DNA of 64,000 nucleotides, taken from the NCBI GenBank assembly GCA_009782875.1, contig WRIE01000001.1:62001-126000 (forward strand), written 5' to 3'. Position numbers and translations under genes: made by a program. Below are positions 18,304 through 28,174 of the stretch, piece after piece. Under the pieces are notes generated by a model, which saw only the letters and a program-made list of their open reading frames with translations, did not search any database and was not told the DNA's origin. The DNA is from Eubacteriaceae bacterium (lineage in GTDB: Bacteria; Bacillota; Clostridia; Eubacteriales; Anaerofustaceae). Within the stretch, counting starts at the first letter, position 1, and the number at the start of each line of letters is the position of its first letter.

Positions 18304-18367
18304 TAATGATAAAAGGGTTGTGTTTTGGGTAAAATAATGTAGCTACAAACTTGCGGAGGTGTCAAAA

Positions 18368-19420
18368 ATGCCAAAGCGTGATAGGAAGTACGAGATCCTG
18401 TATGCTATTATTCGCGACTACATCACAACTGCAGAGCCAGTAGGGTCCAGGGCTATTGAAAAGAAACACAATTTAGGTATTTCATCGGCTACAATACGCA
18501 ATGAGATGGCAGATTTAGAAGATATGGGGTTTTTAATCCAGCCCCATGCATCGGCTGGCAGGATCCCTTCTGACAAAGCTTACAGATTGTATGTCGACAA
18601 TTTTCTGTCCTTGTCTTCTTTGGACGAGAATTTGGTAAAAGAGGCTAAGGAACAAATTGAATCGTACCTGGGCGAGCTTAACTCAGCGATACTGAAAGCC
18701 GCCGAGATACTGACAAAATTGACCAGTTATACAGCAATTGCTTCCTTGCCAGAGCTTAGCGACTCTGGAATAAAGGATGTCAGGCTGATTCCAATAGAGA
18801 ATGAGCGTATTTTTATCCTTGTGATAACTAAGAAAGGCATTGTGAAGAACGCAGAAGCCCGCTTGTCCTTCAGTCCTGATCCTGGGGCTCTTGAACGGGT
18901 GTCAAACTTTGTCAATCTAAATTTATTGGATTCCCAGTCGGGGGCGCTTATCACAAATGCTTCCGAAAAAACTGGTCAAATTAGCCAAATGGAACGAAAG
19001 ATCCTAGAAGAAATTCTGCCTGTTATCGGCGATGTTGTCGGCACAGGCTCCCAGACAAAACCCAATGTTTATACAGACGGGCTTACCGAAATATTCAATT
19101 ACCCGGAGTTCCAAGAAATGTCAAAAGCACGGCGGTTTATAGAGACGATGCACAAGCAAGATCTCCTAGCCGAGCTGGTAATGCGTACAGTGGATGCGCC
19201 TTTTGGATTGTCGATTGGCGCGGAAAACCAGGCTTCCGAGTTGAGCGACTATTCTATAATGACTGCGACCTATAAGCTGGACGGCAGGCCTATAGGGACT
19301 TTGGGAATTATAGGACCGACAAGGATGAATTATGAGAAATGTATGAGCGCGCTGGTTTCACTTACTAGAGAGCTGAGCGGCCATTTAAACGCGAGCATAG
19401 GAGGAAAGCCTGATGAGTGA
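18368..19420 (+). CDS. hrcA: Heat-inducible transcription repressor HrcA
   Basis: Represses class I heat-shock genes by binding CIRCE; folding assisted by chaperonins. The N-terminal winged helix contains RKYEILYAIIRDYI, the EPVGSRAI segment and ISSATIRNEMADLEDMGFL with SAGRIPSDKAYR, all typical. The C-terminal GAF-like and dimerisation parts complete a 350-residue protein. The ATG at 18368 is used because GGAGG at 18355-18359 is 8 nt away; the in-frame GTG at 18359 overlaps that ribosome site and cannot be used with it. First gene of hrcA-grpE-dnaK-dnaJ. Confidence 0.97.
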   Translation: MPKRDRKYEILYAIIRDYITTAEPVGSRAIEKKHNLGISSATIRNEMADLEDMGFLIQPHASAGRIPSDKAYRLYVDNFLSLSSLDENLVKEAKEQIESYLGELNSAILKAAEILTKLTSYTAIASLPELSDSGIKDVRLIPIENERIFILVITKKGIVKNAEARLSFSPDPGALERVSNFVNLNLLDSQSGALITNASEKTGQISQMERKILEEILPVIGDVVGTGSQTKPNVYTDGLTEIFNYPEFQEMSKARRFIETMHKQDLLAELVMRTVDAPFGLSIGAENQASELSDYSIMTATYKLDGRPIGTLGIIGPTRMNYEKCMSALVSLTRELSGHLNASIGGKPDE

Positions 19421-20081
19421 TCCTGATGGAAAAGAGAAAGAGGATTTGTCAAAAGACTTTGAAGACGAAATTATTGAAAATGGCAATGTTGAAAGCACAA
19501 TAAAAGAAGATGGAAACGAAGTTGAGGCCGAAGAAGATGACCTCGCTGAAGAAGAAACAACAAGTGATGATGATGCTCTGCCAGAGGATGATATGCCTCC
19601 AGAGGAAGACTTGCCTTTGGATGAAGAAACTACAACTTTAGCTGAGCAATTGTCAAATGAGAAAGAGAAATACCTTCGGTTGTATGCTGACTTTGATAAC
19701 TTCAGAAGGCGCACTGCCCGGGAGAAAGCCGACATTTATGAATACGCCAATGCCCCGCTAATGGAAAAGCTGCTTAGCATTTTGGACACATTCGGTCATG
19801 CCCTTTCGGCAAATACAGATACAAGCGCAAATGCCGCCTTCCTTGAAGGTTTTGAGATGACAATTAAAAACTTGACTGAAATTTTAGAGGCTGAAGGCCT
19901 TAAACAAAACGCCCAAGTGGGCCAAAAATTTGACCCGAATTTCCATAATGCCATAGCGTTAGATATGGATACGTCCCAAGAGGACGATGTAATCACAGAG
20001 ATTTTTCTCGCAGGGTACCAGTATAAGGACAAAGTCCTTAGGCCTGCCCTGGTGAAGGTCAATAAAATCACAAAAAACTAG
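19413..20081 (+). CDS. grpE: Nucleotide exchange factor GrpE
   Basis: Releases ADP from DnaK in the chaperone cycle. The 222-residue protein has a very acidic N-terminal tail (about residues 1-70), a long helix LAEQLSNEKEKYLRLYADFDNFRRRT, and the C-terminal beta domain with FDPNFHNAIA and the VLRPALVKVNK ending. The ATG overlaps the end of hrcA by 8 nt and is preceded by AGGAGG, indicating coupled translation. Confidence 0.97.
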   Translation: MSDPDGKEKEDLSKDFEDEIIENGNVESTIKEDGNEVEAEEDDLAEEETTSDDDALPEDDMPPEEDLPLDEETTTLAEQLSNEKEKYLRLYADFDNFRRRTAREKADIYEYANAPLMEKLLSILDTFGHALSANTDTSANAAFLEGFEMTIKNLTEILEAEGLKQNAQVGQKFDPNFHNAIALDMDTSQEDDVITEIFLAGYQYKDKVLRPALVKVNKITKN

Positions 20082-20147
20082 GCAATTTTGCCGTGGCTAG
20101 CTAAAAATTTAGACAATTACAAAGACCAATTGGAGGCGCATCACAAG

Positions 20148-21995
20148 ATGGCAAAAGAAAAAATAATCGGAATCGATCTGGGCACTACAAACTCGTGTGT
20201 CGCTGTCCTAGAGGGCGGTGAAGCTATTGTTATAACCAATACTGAAGGCGCCAGGACTACCCCGTCCATTGTGGCGTTCACAAAAGAAGGGGAGAGGCTT
20301 GTCGGCCAAGTTGCCAAACACCAGGCCATCACAAACCCAGAACGCACCGTCAGCTCTATTAAAAGGGAGATGGGCTCTAATTTTTCCGTCAAGATAGATG
20401 ACCGCAACTACACACCACAAGAAATTTCGGCTATGGTTTTGCAAAAGCTGAAAAAGGACGCTGAGACATATCTTGGCGAGCCAGTTACAAAAGCAGTCAT
20501 AACCGTGCCAGCATACTTTTCGGACTCGCAAAGGCAAGCCACAAAAGACGCCGGCAAGATCGCGGGCTTAGAGGTAATGAGAATAATCAATGAGCCTACA
20601 GCTGCCGCCTTGGCTTATGGATTGGACAAAGACGAAGGCCATAAAATAATGGTATACGACCTTGGCGGAGGAACTTTTGATGTTTCCATTCTTGAGCTCG
20701 GTCAAGGTGTTTTCGAAGTGTTGTCCACTAACGGCAACAACAGGCTAGGTGGAGACGATTTTGACAACCGCCTGATGGAATACTTTATGGCAGAATTCAA
20801 AAAAGCCAACGGAATCGACTTGTCCACAGACAAGATGGCTGTCCAAAGGCTTAAGGAAGCTGCCGAGAAAGCGAAAATCGAACTATCCAGCGCAATGACG
20901 GCCAACGTCAACCTGCCGTTTATCACTGCGACCCAAGAGGGGCCCAAACACTTTGACATGTCCTTGACCCGCGCGAAATTTGAGGAGCTTATCTCTGATT
21001 TGGTCGAGCGCACAGTCATACCTGTCCAAAACGCAGTGAAAGACAGTGGCTTAAAGGTTGAGGACTTGGACAAAATCATTTTGGTCGGCGGATCTACGAG
21101 GATCCCCCTTGTGCAAAGGGAAGTGGAGCGCCTCACCAAGCAAGAAGCTTTCAGGGGCATAAACCCTGACGAATGCGTTGCCCTCGGAGCTGCGATCCAA
21201 GCTGGAGTGCTTGCCGGAGATGTGAAAGATGTGCTCCTGCTTGATGTCACGCCACTATCTTTGGGCATTGAGACCCTTGGCGCAGTGTTCACAAAGCTTA
21301 TCGAGCGCAACACAACAATACCCACCAAAAAGAGCCAAATATTCTCTACTGCGGCTGACAACCAGACTGCTGTTGACATCCATGTCCTCCAAGGCGAGAG
21401 GAAGATGGCGCCTGACAATAAAACCCTTGGCAGATTCCAGCTTTCTGGCATACCAACTGCCCCAAGAGGAGTGCCGCAAATTGAGGTCATATTCAATATA
21501 GACGCCAACGGCATAGTCAATGTTTCTGCCAAAGACCTTGGCACAGGAAACGAGCAGAATGTCGTTATACAGTCAACTACAAATATGTCCAATGACGAGA
21601 TCGAAAAAGCTGTACAAGAAGCGGAGCGGTTCGCAGACGAAGACAGGAAACGCGAAGAGCTTGTGACAGCGCGCAACAACGCTGATTCGGTGATCTACCA
21701 GACAGAGAAATCCATTAAAGACGCCGGCGATGTAGTGACAGATTCTGAGAAGCAGGAAGTGGAGTCGGCGATCGAGCATCTAAAGAAAGCCCTCGAGGGT
21801 GAGGATCCGGAGCAAATTAAAGAGGCAACAGAAAAAGTTAGCGAATCCTTCTACCCAATTGCTTCGAAAATGTACCAGCAAGCAGACGCCCAAGGCAACA
21901 CTGAGCAGCCAGGCTTTGACGGGGACGCTTACCAGCAGCCAGATAATGGCGATTTTGTGGATGCCGAGTACGAAGTTGTAGACGACGATGAATAA
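20148..21995 (+). CDS. dnaK: Chaperone protein DnaK (Hsp70)
   Basis: ATP-driven chaperone, 615 residues. All signatures are intact: [32 protein letters not shown], the adenosine loop [12 protein letters not shown], the [11 protein letters not shown] linker after VKDVLLLD, and the [10 protein letters not shown]-terminal tail. The start at 20148 follows TGGAGG by about 11 nt and gives the family-standard MAKEK beginning; an in-frame ATG 60 nt upstream lacks a ribosome site. Third gene of the CIRCE-controlled operon. It contrasts with the degenerate Hsp70 relative 3 kb upstream. Confidence 0.98.
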   Translation: MAKEKIIGIDLGTTNSCVAVLEGGEAIVITNTEGARTTPSIVAFTKEGERLVGQVAKHQAITNPERTVSSIKREMGSNFSVKIDDRNYTPQEISAMVLQKLKKDAETYLGEPVTKAVITVPAYFSDSQRQATKDAGKIAGLEVMRIINEPTAAALAYGLDKDEGHKIMVYDLGGGTFDVSILELGQGVFEVLSTNGNNRLGGDDFDNRLMEYFMAEFKKANGIDLSTDKMAVQRLKEAAEKAKIELSSAMTANVNLPFITATQEGPKHFDMSLTRAKFEELISDLVERTVIPVQNAVKDSGLKVEDLDKIILVGGSTRIPLVQREVERLTKQEAFRGINPDECVALGAAIQAGVLAGDVKDVLLLDVTPLSLGIETLGAVFTKLIERNTTIPTKKSQIFSTAADNQTAVDIHVLQGERKMAPDNKTLGRFQLSGIPTAPRGVPQIEVIFNIDANGIVNVSAKDLGTGNEQNVVIQSTTNMSNDEIEKAVQEAERFADEDRKREELVTARNNADSVIYQTEKSIKDAGDVVTDSEKQEVESAIEHLKKALEGEDPEQIKEATEKVSESFYPIASKMYQQADAQGNTEQPGFDGDAYQQPDNGDFVDAEYEVVDDDE

Positions 21996-22043
21996 CGCGA
22001 GGCGAACCCTAATTCTCCCCTGCAAATGAGAGGAACAGGTTGA

Positions 22044-23159
22044 ATGGCCAAAAGAGACTATTATGAAGTGCTGGGAGTGGCTAAAAACGCCACAGATGAT
22101 GAAATAAAGACAGCCTTTCGAAAGCTGTCGATCCAATTTCACCCGGACCACAATCCAGATGATTCCGCAGCCGAAGACAGGTTCAAGGAGCTAAACGAAG
22201 CATATAGCATCCTTAAGGACCCTGACAGCAGGGCTGCATATGACAGGATGGGCCATGCCGCTTTCGACCAGACGCGAGGGGGAGCGAGCCCATTCGGAGG
22301 CGGGGGATTCTCCGGTGGATTTGACTTTTCCGACATTTTCTCTGACTTTTTTGGAGGCGGTTTAAATCCAAACCGGGCACAGAAAGGCGCTGATTTAAAA
22401 GTCACCATAACATTGACTTTCGAAGAGGCGGCTTACGGCTGCGAGAAAAAACTAAAAGTCACCCGGCGGGAAAAATGCTCTACATGCGCCGGCACTGGCG
22501 CGGCACCCGGGTCAGGGAAAGTGACATGTGACAAATGCAATGGCGCTGGCCAAATCAGGATGACCCAGCAAAGCATGTTCGGCACAGTGCAGACTGTCCA
22601 AACTTGCGACAAATGCGGCGGCACCGGGGAAATGGTTGAAGAGCCTTGCCCACAGTGCCAAGGCGGAGGCTTTGAGAGTGTCCAGCGCCAGATCGATATA
22701 AAAGTGCCTGCGGGAGTCGGGGATGATTCGATCCTGCCATTGCGCAATGAAGGCAATGCGGGCATAAGGGGAGGGCGCAATGGTGATTTGTATGTTTATT
22801 TCTATGTCAAGGAGCATCCAATATTCAGGAGGGAAGGCTCCGACATTTATATGAACATGCCCATCACCTTTATCCAAGCAGCCTTGGGCGACGAGGTAAA
22901 AGTGCCCACCCTTGAGGGGAGCGTAAAACTCAAGATACCTGAAGGCACCCAAACTGGCACCACTTTCAAACTCAGGAACAAAGGTGTCAACTCCCTAAAT
23001 GGCTACTCCAAAGGCAGCCAATATGTCACTGTTGACTTGGAAGTGCCCAAGAAGCTCACAGACAAGCAAAAAGAGCTTTTGTCCGAATTTGGGAAGATGT
23101 CGGTTGAAAGCCATTCCCAAAACAAAAGTTTTTGGGAAAAAGTTAAAGAACTATTTTAG
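22044..23159 (+). CDS. dnaJ: Chaperone protein DnaJ (Hsp40)
   Basis: Co-chaperone that stimulates DnaK ATPase. The J domain (residues 1-70) includes the HPD motif in IQFHPDHNP. A Gly/Phe-rich linker follows (FGGGGFSGGFDFSDIFSDFF). The zinc-finger region has four CxxCxGxG-type repeats: CSTCAGTG, CDKCNGAG, CDKCGGTG and CPQCQGGG. C-terminal substrate-binding domains follow. Its 371 residues are normal for the type I class. Last gene of the heat-shock operon. Confidence 0.98.
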   Translation: MAKRDYYEVLGVAKNATDDEIKTAFRKLSIQFHPDHNPDDSAAEDRFKELNEAYSILKDPDSRAAYDRMGHAAFDQTRGGASPFGGGGFSGGFDFSDIFSDFFGGGLNPNRAQKGADLKVTITLTFEEAAYGCEKKLKVTRREKCSTCAGTGAAPGSGKVTCDKCNGAGQIRMTQQSMFGTVQTVQTCDKCGGTGEMVEEPCPQCQGGGFESVQRQIDIKVPAGVGDDSILPLRNEGNAGIRGGRNGDLYVYFYVKEHPIFRREGSDIYMNMPITFIQAALGDEVKVPTLEGSVKLKIPEGTQTGTTFKLRNKGVNSLNGYSKGSQYVTVDLEVPKKLTDKQKELLSEFGKMSVESHSQNKSFWEKVKELF

Positions 23160-23189
23160 TCAATTCGAGGAAAACACAAATTGCCCAAT

Positions 23190-23224
23190 CGAGAGGCTCT
23201 GGTCTGTCAAGCCGGAGCCTCTCG
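23190..23224 (+). terminator. Hairpin after dnaJ (terminator-like, no U-tract)
   Basis: A 13-bp stem (CGAGAGGCTCTGG with CCGGAGCCTCTCG, one G-U pair) with a 9-nt loop begins 30 bp after the dnaJ stop. It is followed by ATATTAGG, not a T-run, so it may protect the 3' end or stop transcription inefficiently. Confidence 0.5.
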
Positions 23225-23437
23225 ATATTAGGTTATTGAGCAAACTTGGATCTGTATTGCTGCCATTCGAAAAAAATTCGATTTTCTGCTGTTTCAAGTT
23301 GGTTTTGTGTTAGCATACTCAATACAGGTGTTTATTTATATACACCAAAACACTTTGCGGAGCCCTTGCTATCCAGGCTAAAAAATAGCTTGGCTGGCAA
23401 ATGCAGCTTTAGTGTTAAAACAATACTCATTTTGAAA

Positions 23438-23580
23438 AGAGGTGAAATGCTGCTTTAAAGACTTTTTGATATATGACAATGAAAGCGTGTCTGGCACAAT
23501 GCGCCTTGGGCATACAAATTGTGCAAGCACAATATCACAAGCCCCTTTTTTATATCTAAAAGCCAGCAGATTGCACGAGT
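23438..23580 (+). promoter_or_regulatory. Structured leader between a ribosome-type site and the exporter GTG start
   Basis: A GAGGTG site at 23440-23444 lies about 135 nt before the GTG start of the exporter gene, which has no nearer ribosome site. The interval can fold: TGCTGCTTT at 23448 with AAAGCCAGCA ending at 23568, GATAT with ATATC inside it, and GCACAAT with ATTGTGC at its core. A 3-codon frame (ATG CTG CTT TAA) starts right after the site. It resembles the shorter Shine-Dalgarno-hairpin-AUG leaders seen elsewhere in the window but lacks their GGCGC arm. Confidence 0.3.
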
Positions 23581-25818
23581 GTGAAGACAATACTAAAATA
23601 CCTCTCGCCCTACAAACTGCTTATTGTTGTAGTAGTGATGTTTATTGGCTTGCAAGCTTATTCGAGTCTTGCAATGCCTGACTACAACCGAAAAATAGTT
23701 AATGTCGGGCTCCAGCAACAGGGCTTGACAGGACCTGCCCCGCCAGTTATCAGAGCTGAATCCTTGAGTGAATTGGCAGTTCTGCTTCCAAAGGAGCAGG
23801 CTGAAGCGCTGCAAGCCTGCTACATCCCAATTTCCCCGGACGATTCCAAATTGCTGGCAGATTACCCAAACACTGCAAGCATTCCTGCTTACTCCATAAA
23901 AAGCTCTCAAGCCACCCAAGATGCAAATGCGCTTATAGCACAGCCTATCCATCTATTGTGGCATTTAAAGGGTGAAGGCGGCCCATACGGGGAAGTTGTC
24001 GCCTATGCCATCAGCGCTATGAGTTTGGATGCAATAGAGGTTTTAGCCTCTCCCGATTGGGCAAAGAAACTTGCGGACATGCCCGAAGGCGCCAAAGACT
24101 CGTTGCTTGAAAGTGTTTATTATGGCATAGCGCAAATCCCGAACTCATACTTGTCCCAAAGCGCTATCAGATTTGCCACAGGTGAAATCAGCACACTTGG
24201 CGGCAATTTGAGAAAAATCCAAAATGCTTATCTGTTGAGAGCAGGCAGGGATATGCTCTTTATAGCATTTCTTGGGGCTGTAGGCGCCATCGGGGCTTCA
24301 TTTATGCTCTCCAACCTTTCTGCAAGGTTTGGCAGAGATTTGCGCAATGATATTTTTCTCAAGGTTATGGGTTATTCCAACGCAGAGATAAACGAGTTCT
24401 CCACAGCCTCACTTATCACCAGGAGCACCAATGATGTCCAACAAGTGCAAATGATGGCCACAATGGGCCTCAGGCATTTGATTTTTTCACCGTTAATGGC
24501 TGCAGGAGGCGTTGCCAGCGTGCTTCGCACAAATGTGTCTATGGCTTGGATTGTCCTAGTCGGTGTAATTGCTGTTGTCGCATTTATGGTTGGCCAATTT
24601 GGCAAGGTAATGCCACGCTTCTCGCTAGTCCAGCGCCTTATGGATAGAATGAATTTGCTCATGCGGGAAATGCTTACAGGAATGCCAGTTATCCGCGCAT
24701 TCGGCACAGAGAAAAAAGAAGAGGCCCGGTTTGGCGCTGCAAACACTGAACTATTCGAACTTCGGGTTGGAATCAACAGAACCATGGGATTGATGTTCCC
24801 GGCTATTTCATTGATTATGAACGGCACAGGCGTGCTTATTGTATACCGGGGCGCATTGGCGGTTGATGCCGGCCAAATGCAGGTAGGCGACATAATTGCA
24901 TTTATATCGTATTCTATGATGATTATTTCATCTTTCCAAATGATTTCAATGATGTCAATCCAATTGCCAAGGGCTATGATATCCATCGGAAGGCTTGAGG
25001 AAGCCCTGCTAAAGAATGTGTCAATCGCCTCTCCGGAAGAAGGCGCCAAAAAACCAGAAAGCTCTGTTGTGGAATTCAAGGATGTGAGTTTCAAGTATGC
25101 TGATGACTCCAGCGGAAATGTGCTCTCTAATATCAATTTCACAGCATTGCCGGGGCAAACGACTGCGATTATCGGCGGAACAGGCTCTGGCAAAACCTCC
25201 TTGGCAAACTTGATCCCTAGGTTTTATGACGTTACAGAAGGCAGTGTCCTTGTAGGCGGCCATGACGTGAGAGAGCTTGATTTGCATGCCCTAAGGGAAC
25301 TGATCGGATATGTTCCTCAAACCAGTGTTCTTTTCTCTGGAACCGTCGAGTCCAATATCAAGTTTGCAGGAGAAGGCGTAGGTGAAGAGGAAGCCAAGCA
25401 AGCGGCAGAAATAGCCCAAGCAGAAGAATTTATATCGGTTATGCCCAATGGTTATTCTGAGCCGATCTCTCAAGGCGGATCTAATGTTTCGGGAGGGCAG
25501 CGCCAACGCCTTGCTATTGCCAGGGCTGTCGCAAAACAACCCGGGATTTACATTTTTGACGACAGTTTCTCAGCTCTCGATTTCAAAACCGATTTGGCGC
25601 TAAGGCGGGCTTTGACCAAAAGCTTTTCAGATGCCACAGTAATAATAATAACCCAGAGAATTTCGACAGCTATGCAATCAGGGCAGATTATTGTTCTAGA
25701 GGATGGCTGCATAATTGGAAAAGGCACGCATGACGAATTGATGGGCAGCTGTGAATTGTATACTGCAATAGCAAAATCCCAGCTCTCTGAATCATTCTTT
25801 GAAGAGGGAGGGGAATAA
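23581..25818 (+). CDS. ABC exporter subunit 1 (half-transporter, degenerate Walker B)
   Basis: One half of a heterodimeric multidrug-type ABC exporter; 745 residues. After membrane helix 1 (LLIVVVVMFIGLQAYSSLA) comes an insert of about 180 residues outside the membrane before helix 2, a feature of some Clostridia exporters. The nucleotide domain has Walker A IGGTGSGKTS, signature NVSGGQRQR and Walker B IYIFDDSFSALD. The catalytic glutamate is aspartate, so its own site is the degenerate one. The signature is intact and would serve the other subunit's site. The GTG start lacks a close ribosome site. It overlaps its partner by one nt (TAATG). Confidence 0.9.
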   Translation: MKTILKYLSPYKLLIVVVVMFIGLQAYSSLAMPDYNRKIVNVGLQQQGLTGPAPPVIRAESLSELAVLLPKEQAEALQACYIPISPDDSKLLADYPNTASIPAYSIKSSQATQDANALIAQPIHLLWHLKGEGGPYGEVVAYAISAMSLDAIEVLASPDWAKKLADMPEGAKDSLLESVYYGIAQIPNSYLSQSAIRFATGEISTLGGNLRKIQNAYLLRAGRDMLFIAFLGAVGAIGASFMLSNLSARFGRDLRNDIFLKVMGYSNAEINEFSTASLITRSTNDVQQVQMMATMGLRHLIFSPLMAAGGVASVLRTNVSMAWIVLVGVIAVVAFMVGQFGKVMPRFSLVQRLMDRMNLLMREMLTGMPVIRAFGTEKKEEARFGAANTELFELRVGINRTMGLMFPAISLIMNGTGVLIVYRGALAVDAGQMQVGDIIAFISYSMMIISSFQMISMMSIQLPRAMISIGRLEEALLKNVSIASPEEGAKKPESSVVEFKDVSFKYADDSSGNVLSNINFTALPGQTTAIIGGTGSGKTSLANLIPRFYDVTEGSVLVGGHDVRELDLHALRELIGYVPQTSVLFSGTVESNIKFAGEGVGEEEAKQAAEIAQAEEFISVMPNGYSEPISQGGSNVSGGQRQRLAIARAVAKQPGIYIFDDSFSALDFKTDLALRRALTKSFSDATVIIITQRISTAMQSGQIIVLEDGCIIGKGTHDELMGSCELYTAIAKSQLSESFFEEGGE

Positions 25819-27689
25819 TGAGCTCAAACAACCCTAACGCGCCTCGTGAAAACCGTCCCCAACAACGGCCAAGAGGCGGCGGCAGAGGAGCGGGAGCTAT
25901 GCTTGCCGCAGAGAAGGCCAAGGATTTTTGGCCGACAACAAAGCGCCTTTTCAGTCAGCTTGGCATATTCAAGCTAAGGCTTGCTGCTTCTATTTCTTGC
26001 GCAATCATTGGCACGATTTTTTCTACAATGGGTCCATTGATCATGGGAAGCGCGACTACAACCTTGTTTAGCGGCGTCATCGCAAAACTGTCAGGCACAG
26101 GGGGTATCGACTTTCCCAGGATCTTCGGCATTTTGCGGACACTAGCTGCTTTGTATATTTCAAGCAGCGCGTTTTCCTACCTAAACCATTTTCTGCTTGC
26201 AAAGGTGTCCCAAAAGGTTGCCTTTGACTTCAGGACCAGCATGGCAGCGAAAATTGGAAAGCTTCCAATGAGTTATTTCGACACTCGCACCCATGGCGAG
26301 ATTTTGTCGAGGGTCTCAAATGACGTGGACACAATAGCGATGAACTTCAACCAAGTGCTGACCCAAGTTATCAACGCTTTTGTAACAATTAGCGGCATTG
26401 TCATTATCATGTTCTCAGTAAACGTCATGATGACCTTGGCTGCGATTGTAATGGTTCCATTGTCAATGGGCGCTATCCGTTTGGTTGTCAAGATATCCCA
26501 AGCCCACTTCAACCGGCAGCAAGCCTATCTAGGCGATGTAAACGGGCAAGTGGAGGAAGCCTATTCAGGGCATATAGTGCTAAAAGCCTTTAACAAAGAG
26601 AAGGATTTTATCGAGGAGTTTTCAGACACAAACCAAAAATTAGCGGATTCTGCATGGAGAAGCCAATTCTTGTCCGGGCTAATGCAGCCGTTGACAATGT
26701 TTATCGGAAATGTGTCCTACCTTGGAATGAGCATACTTGGCGGGTATCTGGCAATAAACGGCACAATCACTGTAGGCCAGATCCAGTCATTTGTGCAGTA
26801 TGTACGAAACTTGAATATGCCTATCAACCAGATGGCCCAAATGATGAGCATGCTACAGTCAACTGCAGCCGCAGCAGAGCGGGTTTTCGAGTTTTTAGAT
26901 GAAAAAGAGGAGGAAACCACCGGCAAGGAGATCTACATCGACCCTTCGGATGTAGAAGGCAATGTGCAATTTGACGAGGTTTTCTTCGGATATGACCCGT
27001 CAAAGATGGTGGTAAAGGGATTCAGTGCAGATGTCAAAGCTGGCCAAAAGATAGCTATTGTCGGCCATACTGGCGCAGGCAAAACCACTATCGTCAAGTT
27101 GTTGATGCGTTTTTACGATATCAATGAAGGCGATATATCTATTGACGGCAACAGCATCTATTCGTATGACAGGCATAGCCTCCGAAAGCTTTTTGGCATG
27201 GTTCTCCAAGACGCATGGCTGTTCAACGGCTCTATCATGGAAAACATCCGCTACGGCAGGGAAGACGCCACAGACGAGGATGTTGAAAAAGCGGCAAAGG
27301 CTGCCAGGGCAGAGCACTTTATCAGCACGCTGCCCTCTGGATACAACATGGTTTTAAGCGAAGACGCGACGAATATTTCCCAAGGACAAAAACAGCTGTT
27401 GACCATAGCCAGGGCTATTCTCGCAGACCCGAAAATCCTTATACTAGACGAAGCGACAAGCTCTGTCGACACAAGGACCGAGGAGCTAATTCAATTGGCA
27501 ATGGATGAGCTGATGTCCACTCGAACCAGCTTCATCATTGCCCACAGGCTCTCCACAATCAAAAACGCTGATATTATCTTGGTCATGGCTGATGGCGACA
27601 TAATCGAACAAGGCAGCCATCGCGAGCTGTTGGAGTCAGGCGGGCATTATGCCCAACTCTACAACTCCCAATTTGAGGATGTTAGTTAA
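25818..27689 (+). CDS. ABC exporter subunit 2 (half-transporter)
   Basis: The second half of the exporter, 623 residues. It has a basic Pro/Arg/Gly-rich N-terminus, six membrane helices, then Walker A VGHTGAGKTT, Q-loop VLQDAWLF, signature NISQGQKQ and Walker B ILILDEATSSVD with the catalytic glutamate present. The signature deviates from LSGGQ, so the pair has one consensus and one degenerate ATP site, as in TM287/288 and BmrCD. A TetR-type gene follows. Substrate unknown; a drug, lipid or peptide is equally possible. Confidence 0.93.
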   Translation: MSSNNPNAPRENRPQQRPRGGGRGAGAMLAAEKAKDFWPTTKRLFSQLGIFKLRLAASISCAIIGTIFSTMGPLIMGSATTTLFSGVIAKLSGTGGIDFPRIFGILRTLAALYISSSAFSYLNHFLLAKVSQKVAFDFRTSMAAKIGKLPMSYFDTRTHGEILSRVSNDVDTIAMNFNQVLTQVINAFVTISGIVIIMFSVNVMMTLAAIVMVPLSMGAIRLVVKISQAHFNRQQAYLGDVNGQVEEAYSGHIVLKAFNKEKDFIEEFSDTNQKLADSAWRSQFLSGLMQPLTMFIGNVSYLGMSILGGYLAINGTITVGQIQSFVQYVRNLNMPINQMAQMMSMLQSTAAAAERVFEFLDEKEEETTGKEIYIDPSDVEGNVQFDEVFFGYDPSKMVVKGFSADVKAGQKIAIVGHTGAGKTTIVKLLMRFYDINEGDISIDGNSIYSYDRHSLRKLFGMVLQDAWLFNGSIMENIRYGREDATDEDVEKAAKAARAEHFISTLPSGYNMVLSEDATNISQGQKQLLTIARAILADPKILILDEATSSVDTRTEELIQLAMDELMSTRTSFIIAHRLSTIKNADIILVMADGDIIEQGSHRELLESGGHYAQLYNSQFEDVS

Positions 27690-27708
27690 AGCTATTATTA
27701 AAAATTAC

Positions 27709-27750
27709 AGCAATGCGGCGCTTCAATTGAAGAACCGCATTGCTTTTTAA
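27709..27750 (+). terminator. Rho-independent terminator of the exporter operon
   Basis: AGCAATGCGG and CCGCATTGCT form a perfect 10-bp stem with a 16-nt loop, followed by TTTTTAATTTT. It lies 20 bp after the second exporter gene. Confidence 0.92.
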
Positions 27751-28174
27751 TTTTCTAGACGTTTTGAATCTGACCAAATTCATGAACTATTTTTTGCAGT
27801 GAAACAAGCATAGAATTCGGTATGTATGAATCTGAAGGCCTATATTCAAATCTAGATACTTGATTAAGCAAAATATTTTTTATATAATGCGAATATGGGA
27901 TACTTGCCGCAATTGGTTTTTTGCTAGCTAGTCCTTTCTTGGTGGATTTTAAGACACCATAATTGGTATGCAATTGCGAACGTAAGCATGTATCTTTAAT
28001 TTTAAGGACATAAATATACAATAATGGTTTGAATAGCCCTACTAAATTCAAAATGTTGGAATGAGCGAAAAATCAATGCTTGATTGGCTGCGCAATCCTA
28101 TTGTGCCCAGCAATCGTGGTGATTGCTTCGAGTCCAGCAGCACAATATTGTATAATTTCTGTGGGAGGCAAAAA
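27751..28174. other. Spacer before the TetR gene
   Basis: About 420 bp. A minus-strand frame of 98 codons (28051-27755) starts at TTG without a ribosome site and resembles no family I know. A TATAAT at 28151-28156, with no good -35 at standard spacing, could be the -10 of the regulator gene. Confidence 0.35.

Noticed and set aside
20702-21679. 325-codon minus-strand frame opposite dnaK
   Set aside because: Ser-rich, no ribosome site, fully antisense to an unmistakable dnaK; a codon-bias artefact.
24372-25193. 273-codon minus-strand frame opposite the exporter
   Set aside because: Antisense to conserved ABC transporter motifs, low-complexity composition and no start signal.
27755-28051. 98-codon minus-strand frame near the exporter terminator
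   Set aside because: TTG start without a ribosome site, no recognisable similarity, and it begins beside the exporter terminator region. Possible but unsupported.
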